Positions 59,303 through 64,000 of a DNA stretch of 64,000 nucleotides are shown in pieces. The stretch comes from Opitutia bacterium. GTDB taxonomy: Bacteria; Verrucomicrobiota; Verrucomicrobiia; Opitutales; UBA953. Both the position numbers and the translations under genes were made by a program. Below the pieces are notes generated by a model. The model searched no databases and had not been told where the DNA came from. It saw only the letters and a list, made by a program, of their open reading frames with translations. The stretch covers positions 62,001 through 126,000 of the forward strand of contig BGOI01000002.1 of the NCBI GenBank assembly GCA_003569165.1, in the 5' to 3' direction. How positions within the stretch are numbered: the first letter of the stretch is position 1; every line of letters begins with the position of its first letter.

Positions 59303-60031
59303 ATGCGCGTCTCCGTCGTCATCCCGGCGTTCAACGAGGAAAAACTGCTGCCGGCGACGCTTGCGTCCGTGCAGGCGGCCGCCGCGGCTTTTATTGCCCG
59401 CGGATGGACCTGGGAATGCGTGGTCTGCGATAACAACTCCACCGACGGAACGGCTGACTGCGCTCGCGCGGCTGGTGCGACCGTCGTCTTCGAACCGGTG
59501 AACCAGATCGGCCGGGCCCGCGATGCCGGCGCCCGCGTGGCGACCGGCGAGTGGCTGGTCTTCATCGACGCGGATTCGACTCCCTCTTCGGCCCTGTTCG
59601 CGGCCATTGCTGACGAGATTTCTGCTGGCCGTGCGCTCGGCGGCGGGAGCACGGTCGAGCTCGAGCTTGGCACGCCGCGCTACGCCCGCACCGTCTGCGG
59701 ATTCTGGAATCTTTGGAGCCGCCTCGCCGGATGGGCTGCCGGGTCGTGCGTATGGGTAGAGGCTGCGGCCTTCCGCGAAGCCGGTGGCTTTGGGACGGAA
59801 TACTACGCTGGAGAAGAAGTCTTTCTCAGCCGTCGGCTCAAGCGTATCGCCCGTCGCCGTGGCCGCCGCTTCATCATCCTGGCTGACCACCCGCTACGCA
59901 CGTCCTCGCGCAAGCTGAAGCTCTATACGGTCACGGAAGCGGCCCGCTTCTTCTTCCGCATGCTGTTCACCGCCGGCCGTGCGGCGAGGCGTCCGGAGAA
60001 CTGCGATATCTGGTACGACGGCCGGCGCTGA
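59303..60031 (+). CDS. Family 2 glycosyltransferase
   Basis: The ATG at 59303 gives 242 residues; a GTG three bases earlier is possible. The GT-A fold shows VVIPAFNEEKLLPATLASV, CDNNSTDGT (nucleotide), and the DxD motif in LVFIDADSTPS, with VWVEAAAFREAGGFGTEYYAGEEVFLSRRL holding acceptor-side residues. It probably transfers a sugar in surface or cell-envelope glycan synthesis. No membrane helices. Follows the ROK kinase after 16 bases. Confidence 0.88.
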   Translation: MRVSVVIPAFNEEKLLPATLASVQAAAAAFIARGWTWECVVCDNNSTDGTADCARAAGATVVFEPVNQIGRARDAGARVATGEWLVFIDADSTPSSALFAAIADEISAGRALGGGSTVELELGTPRYARTVCGFWNLWSRLAGWAAGSCVWVEAAAFREAGGFGTEYYAGEEVFLSRRLKRIARRRGRRFIILADHPLRTSSRKLKLYTVTEAARFFFRMLFTAGRAARRPENCDIWYDGRR

Positions 60032-60037
60032 CCGCCC

Positions 60038-60700
60038 TCAGAGGCGCTGACGCTTCCACTTCGGAATCGGGAAAGCCGTGACCTTGTCTGAACGTAATTC
60101 GACGGCGTCGCGGTGGCGCAAGGCCTTGGCCTCGGCGTCGGTGACGATCTCGTAGTGCCGCGCGGCGGTGATGAGATCGGCGATCTCCCAGCAGTCCTTG
60201 GGATTATTCACCCATTTCTCGGGCGGCAGGCGGCTCAGGTCGTAAGGCTTGGAATAGCTCCGTAGGGTCTTGCGCGGGCCTTTGGCGTATTCGTGGAAGT
60301 AGGACATCGCGAGCTCGCGGACGCTGCGGTACACTGGGTCACGCCAGCGGAGGCAGACGTAGTTGGTCTTGGAGATGGCTCCCCACTTACCGTTCACACG
60401 GAAAGGCGCGATGACATGATCCATGTCCTGGTGGGCGCTGAAATCCAAGAGCAGGGGAGGGTGGCCCTGTAACCAGAGCGCAAAGGCCGCGACCATGGCG
60501 CCCTCGATACAATGGGCCCGGCGATGCTGGAGCGTCTGCTCGACGGATCGGGCGGTATCACCCTCGGGCTCGAAGTTCTGCGGGAAGTCGACGAGGAAGT
60601 CCTGGATGGCCTTAGGGGTGGATAGTCGGGCCAGTGTACGCGCCGCCGCCAAGCTGAGGCCGCGCTTCTGCGCGAGTCGGATTCGGGCGGCGAGCGACAT
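60038..60700 (-). CDS. Transglutaminase-like protein
   Basis: A 220-residue protein. A transglutaminase-type catalytic triad is proposed from QHRRAHCIEGAMVAAF (Cys), DMDHVIAPF (His) and a following polar NGKWGAISKTNY (Asp/Asn replacement unclear). The remaining C-terminus (residues ~140-220) carries conserved Trp and basic residues. Families of this type process cell-wall peptides or proteins. It has no signal peptide. Convergent with the glycosyltransferase gene (six-base gap). Confidence 0.7.
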   Translation of the reverse strand: MSLAARIRLAQKRGLSLAAARTLARLSTPKAIQDFLVDFPQNFEPEGDTARSVEQTLQHRRAHCIEGAMVAAFALWLQGHPPLLLDFSAHQDMDHVIAPFRVNGKWGAISKTNYVCLRWRDPVYRSVRELAMSYFHEYAKGPRKTLRSYSKPYDLSRLPPEKWVNNPKDCWEIADLITAARHYEIVTDAEAKALRHRDAVELRSDKVTAFPIPKWKRQRL

Positions 60701-60848
60701 GCCCTAGGTCTAGCCACCCGCCCCGATTCCTCAAGGAGCGAGTGCGCCCCCTGCTTTCGGATTGGCTAACCTCCCGACCTGCGTTTGCCTGCTACGTCCG
60801 CCATGCCGATCTTCGAACCCACCATCGCCGACGGCGGCGGCAACTGAG

Positions 60849-61496
60849 ATGGATCCCCAAGACCTCCGCGACGGGCTACTCCAGCTCATCCTCCTGATCA
60901 TCTCGATCGGCCTCCACGAGTTTGGCCACGCTTGGATGGCCGACCTGCGGGGCGACCCGCTTCCCCGCATGCAGGGTCGCGTGACGCTCAACCCCTTCGC
61001 GCACGCGGACCCGATCGGCACGATTGCGATCCCGGCGGTCATGATCTTCCTCAGCCCGGGCTTCGGGCTCATCGGCTGGGGTAAGCCGGTCCAGATTTCC
61101 CTACCCAATCCGCAGACCCGCCGGATGGATGATATCTATATCACCCTGGCCGGTCCGGCGATGAACCTCGTGCTCTGCTTCGTCTTCGCTGTCATCGGCG
61201 GATTAGGGAATTTCGACCCGAAGACCCAGGAGGTCGTCATCGATTTCCTCCGGATGGGGATCATTCTCAACGCCAGCTTGGTGGTCTTTAATCTTATCCC
61301 TCTGCCGCCCCTCGATGGCTCCCGTCTGGCTCTTCGCCTGGGACTCTACTCGGAGGAGCTATTCCTGACCTTGGCGCGCTGGGGTTTCGTTATCCTCATC
61401 ATCCTTATCAACCTGCCCCCGTTCACCCGTCTGATGTCCGCCGGCATCCGGCTCCTCGTGCTGCCTTGGTTCGGGCTCTGGGACTTCCTTGCCTGA
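60849..61496 (+). CDS. Site-2 protease-type metalloprotease (M50)
   Basis: The ATG at 60849 gives 215 residues. The zinc-binding HEFGH motif is at about 23-27 (ISIGLHEFGHAWMADLRGD), and the second metal site NLIPLPPLDGS is near 167-177; both lie in membrane helices. This is the compact M50 group (like FtsH-linked or RseP-less relatives) without PDZ domain. It probably cleaves membrane proteins within the bilayer. It precedes the RodZ-like gene by 58 bases. Confidence 0.9.
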   Translation: MDPQDLRDGLLQLILLIISIGLHEFGHAWMADLRGDPLPRMQGRVTLNPFAHADPIGTIAIPAVMIFLSPGFGLIGWGKPVQISLPNPQTRRMDDIYITLAGPAMNLVLCFVFAVIGGLGNFDPKTQEVVIDFLRMGIILNASLVVFNLIPLPPLDGSRLALRLGLYSEELFLTLARWGFVILIILINLPPFTRLMSAGIRLLVLPWFGLWDFLA

Positions 61497-61554
61497 GCGC
61501 GGGTCCGGCCACGAGAGGCTTGCCTATTCGCGGCCTTCGGGCGAATCTCCGGGC

Positions 61555-62357
61555 ATGCAAACCCTCGGCGAACGTCTCCAAGAAGCCCGTCAGCGACTGG
61601 GCGTGACCCTCCGCGAAGCGGCGGAGTTCACCAAGATCCGCACCGATTACCTCCAGTCGATGGAGGCCAACCAATTCGAATCCATCCCGCTCGCCGACGT
61701 CTACAAGCGTGGCTTTGTGAAGGTCTACGCGAAGTACCTGCGCCTCGATGACGAGAAGGCTGGCGCCGATTTTAATACGCACCATTCCGCCAAGGCTTCG
61801 CGCCGTCCACTCGAAGCAGCCGCCGACGAAGACGCCCCGTTCGAGCCAGAGTCCGGTGTCAGCTCGATCACGCTCAGCCGCGACGCGTTGATCTATGTCG
61901 TCATCGGCATCGCGGTCGTCGCGATCGTTCTCGCACTGGTTTTTTCCTGAGCTCGCCCGCGGCTCAGCGGACGCAGCCTAAGCCGGCAACGGTGGCTGTC
62001 ATCCCGGCGCCGCCAGCGAGCCGACCTCATCAAATCACGCTGACGTCGGTCAAGGCGGGGGTCCGCTACCAGGTCATCGAGTTGAACACGGGCGAGACTC
62101 CTGGTCTCGGCATGCTTTCCCCGCGCGACAAGCCGGTGGTCATCAACGTGAAGGGTCCGAGCGAGCTGCGATCCTCCGCGGTCGAACACCTGCGCGTGAA
62201 GATCGACGGTATCCCGTTCCCGATCCCTAGCACCATCACGGGCGCGATGTTCGTGGCTCTGCCCGATACTTTTACCTCCCCGCCCGGCCCCCCGCCCGCA
62301 CCCGTGCCGACCCCTGCGCCCAAGGCCCCCGCGCCCAAAGCGAAGTCGGCTCGTTGA
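61555..62357 (+). CDS. RodZ-like helix-turn-helix membrane protein (frameshift in this sequence)
   Basis: The ATG at 61555 gives MQTLGERLQEARQRLGVTLREAAEFTKIRTDYLQSMEAN, the RodZ-type HTH_25 domain, and a membrane helix near 110-131 (ALIYVVIGIAVVAIVLALVF). This frame stops at 61950. Another frame continues without a stop from the T-run at 61940-61945 to 62357, with a Pro/Ala-rich linker and a beta-rich domain (HQITLTSVKAGVRYQVIE...). One additional T in the T6 run joins them as one protein of about 267 residues. A one-base homopolymer deletion is likely; programmed slippage is the alternative. Confidence 0.7.
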
Positions 62358-62395
62358 GTCGAGGGGGTTGACCGTCCGCCCGCCCGGGCTTATCA

Positions 62396-63023
62396 ATGGG
62401 CATAGTGCCGCCGCGCCTCGAACAACGTGTCCTCGTCCTTAACCGTCTCTGGCAGCCGGTTAATATCGTGGGCGTCTTGCGGGCGATGAGCCTGCTGTTC
62501 CGGGGCCGCGCTTCGGCAATCCATGCCGATCCTTCCGGCCACCGCGTGATGAGCTCCGAGGAGTGGATGCGTTTTCTCCGTGGAGGCCCCGCCGCCTAAT
62601 GCCGAATCCGTCCGCACGACGCATATCGTGCTCCGCATCCCGCGCGTCCTCCTCCTCGGCGAATACGACCGCGTCCCGCGCCGCGAGATCCGCTTCTCCC
62701 GTCGCAACGTCTACCTGCGCGATGCGAATACCTGCCAGTATTGCGGCCGTCCCTTTCGCGACGAGGAGCTCAATCTCGACCACGTGGTGCCTCGAGATAT
62801 CGGCGGCAAGACGAACTGGGAGAACATCGTGACGGCCTGCGTGCGCTGCAACTCCCGCAAGGCCAACCGCCTGCCCGAACAAGCCGGCATGACGCTCCGT
62901 CACGCGCCCACGAAGCCGAAGTGGCGCCTGGTGGTGGCGTCGTCCCTGTCCGTCGACGAGGTCGAATGCTGGAAGGAATTCCTCGAAGTCACGCCCGCCG
63001 GTCAGCTTCCTTGGCGGAACTGA
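62396..63023 (+). CDS. HNH endonuclease (frameshift in this sequence)
   Basis: The first frame (62396-62599) starts MGIVPPRLEQRVLVLNRLWQPVNIVGVLRAMSLL, the typical start of the stand-alone HNH family. The second frame (from about 62590 to 63023) continues it with IRFSRRNVYLRDANTCQYCGRPFRDEELNLDHVVPRDIGGKTNWENIVTACVRCN, an HNH zinc-finger nuclease. Joining requires removing one C from the CCCC at 62587-62590. The full protein would be about 208 residues, normal for the family. A homopolymer insertion is likely. Confidence 0.8.
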
Positions 63024-63039
63024 GCGACGGCGCTTTCCT

Positions 63040-63113
63040 TGGTGCGGGTAACCAGATTCGAACTGGTGTATCCACTTTGGAAGAGTGGTGTCCTACCACT
63101 GAACGATACCCGC
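63040..63113 (-). tRNA. tRNA-Gly (anticodon UCC)
   Basis: Minus-strand cloverleaf: acceptor GCGGGTA/TACCCGC, D arm GTTCAGTGGTAGGAC, anticodon stem CCACT/AGTGG with loop CTTCCAA (anticodon UCC, reading GGA/GGG), T arm ACCAG-TTCGAAT-CTGGT. Discriminator A and encoded CCA at the 3' end. 74 nt. It lies 16 bases after the HNH gene. Confidence 0.95.
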
Positions 63114-63229
63114 GTGGCCAAGGACGCTCACTATTCCGAGCCGTTCGCCCGGGGTCAAGCCTCGCTCATCGTCCGCCCGGGCCCCCGAAGTGGAAAACGG
63201 GCCGGGGAAAGCGGGGTTTGTCGACCCGA

Positions 63230-63793
63230 TTAAGCCCAGGTGCGGTGGATGACGCTGATGGTACCGTTGGTCTCAAGGATCACATCCTTAGCCTGCTCGA
63301 TATTCGCGAGTCCGGCCGAACGGAGCGACGACATGAGTTCGTGGTGCGTGATCCGCTCGCGATGCATGACCTTTTCCTGCACCGCGCCATCGCGGACAAG
63401 GAAGACCGGCCGGCCGACCAGCGCCCAATGTACGAATCGGAAATGGCGCGAGAGCAGGAGCATGCACCAGTTAATACTGATGAGCGTTCCGGCGAGGAAG
63501 AGCCCGCCGCCCAGGCTGTTATCGCCGCCGTTCATGGCATTCTGCACGGTGTTACTCAGGATGAGCAGCAGGATGAAGTCGAACGGCGTCAGCATTCCCG
63601 TCTGCCGGCGACCGGTGAGGCGGATGAGGCATAGCAGGAAGCCGTAGACGATGATGCCGCGGATCAGGAGCTCCCACCAGGGAAGCACGGGGATGAGCAT
63701 GGTCGCGAAGTCGAAGGGCTGACGGGTGGCTAGGGCGAGCATGGGCCAAGATAGGCCCAGCCGCCGCCTAAGGCGATAGCGTTTGCGCTTCAC
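63230..63793 (-). CDS. DUF421/YetF-family membrane protein
   Basis: A 187-residue protein. After a basic N-terminus, two or three membrane helices span residues 40-110 (LLIRGIIVYGFLLCLIRLTGRRQTGMLTPFDFILLLILSN). A cytoplasmic YetF domain with VGRPVFLVRDGAVQEKVMHRERITHHELMSSLRSAG follows. The R-x-G-R-R-x-x-G-x-L-T-x-F-D motif is the family hallmark. A shorter start at 63742 is possible. The role is unknown. Confidence 0.85.
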   Translation of the reverse strand: MKRKRYRLRRRLGLSWPMLALATRQPFDFATMLIPVLPWWELLIRGIIVYGFLLCLIRLTGRRQTGMLTPFDFILLLILSNTVQNAMNGGDNSLGGGLFLAGTLISINWCMLLLSRHFRFVHWALVGRPVFLVRDGAVQEKVMHRERITHHELMSSLRSAGLANIEQAKDVILETNGTISVIHRTWA

Positions 63794-63822
63794 GCAGGGC
63801 CGAGTTCCGTCATCCTGCGCCC

Positions 63823-64000
63823 ATGGCTCGCTCCGCTCGCTCCTCCGCCCCAGCCGTCCGTGATGTGCTGATGATGGCGACTCCCTCCAAGAACGCCGAC
63901 CTTCGCTGGTTCGGAGGTTTCCACGCCTCCGACCCGTTCCCGGCTTTCTCCGCCAAGGGGCGCCGCATCGGCCTGCTGCCCGGGATGGAAGTCGGCCGTG
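63823..64000 (+). CDS. N-terminus of a probable M24-type peptidase (partial, right edge)
   Basis: I read this frame by hand from the ATG at 63823: 59 codons before the window ends, starting MARSARSSAPAVRDVLMMAT. The pattern LRWFGGFHASDPFPAF and KGRRIGLLPGMEVGR resembles the creatinase-like N-terminal domain of Xaa-Pro dipeptidase-type M24 proteins (D-x-F...G-x-x..L..s.E..R). Most of the protein lies beyond the window, so the assignment is provisional. Confidence 0.5.
   Translation, partial: MARSARSSAPAVRDVLMMATPSKNADLRWFGGFHASDPFPAFSAKGRRIGLLPGMEVGR

Noticed and set aside
58171-59673. A 500-codon minus-strand frame across the cupin, ROK kinase and glycosyltransferase
   Set aside because: Antisense shadow of three genes with clear active-site motifs on the plus strand.

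Overview
The window is GC-rich, densely packed chromosomal DNA from a Gram-negative bacterium. Gene content points to Verrucomicrobiota, most likely the Opitutae/Opitutales side. The clues are a DUF5069 gene, a DUF1343/NamZ lipoprotein, an AroA-Cmk fusion, a TorF porin, CcsA/HemX next to hemA, and F-ATPase genes in the order atpB-E-F-H-A-G-D-C. This placement is inferred from gene content and not from a marker-gene tree. I see no phage, insertion sequence, transposase or CRISPR array.

Layout. 0-6.5 kb: a DevBCA/MacAB-type ABC exporter with a TolC-like lipoprotein (cut by the left edge), a small membrane protein, an aquaporin and two secreted proteins. 6.5-12.7 kb: a Cys/Met-type PLP enzyme, lysA, then divergent mnmE-mnmG. 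12.7-19.2 kb: PhoB/PhoR-type two-component pair, tRNA-Gly(GCC), and a minus-strand operon hemX-like, hemA, NtrC-like regulator, periplasmic binding protein. 19.2-24 kb: DUF5069, thioredoxin-like, LMW phosphatase, RelE-like protein, pssA, dnaN and plsC. 24-27 kb: tyrA and the aroA-cmk fusion. 27-44 kb: an FGE-like protein, a sugar-nucleotide epimerase/dehydratase, purE-purK, prmA-purN, a NamZ-like lipoprotein, a large PurF-like enzyme, a TorF porin with a strong sigma-54 promoter match, mutM, rsmD, rsmE and pdxH. 44-51 kb: the complete atp operon. 51-55 kb: a five-gene sugar-oxidation operon resembling the non-phosphorylative L-fucose route. 55-64 kb: assorted metabolic, envelope and DNA-repair genes and tRNA-Gly(UCC).

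Two features stand out. First, the region looks close to a replication origin. Two perfect 16-bp palindromes identical to a known parS form lie in and just after mnmG. Ten kb away, the gap upstream of dnaN holds a cluster of DnaA-box-like 9-mers beside an AT-rich tract. Second, five genes carry single-base frameshifts (NamZ-like, atpG, the zinc alcohol dehydrogenase, a RodZ-like gene and an HNH endonuclease). The alcohol dehydrogenase also has a compensating pair of indels that destroys a zinc-ligand motif. Because atpG should be essential, and several breaks sit in homopolymers, residual sequencing error is more likely than gene decay.
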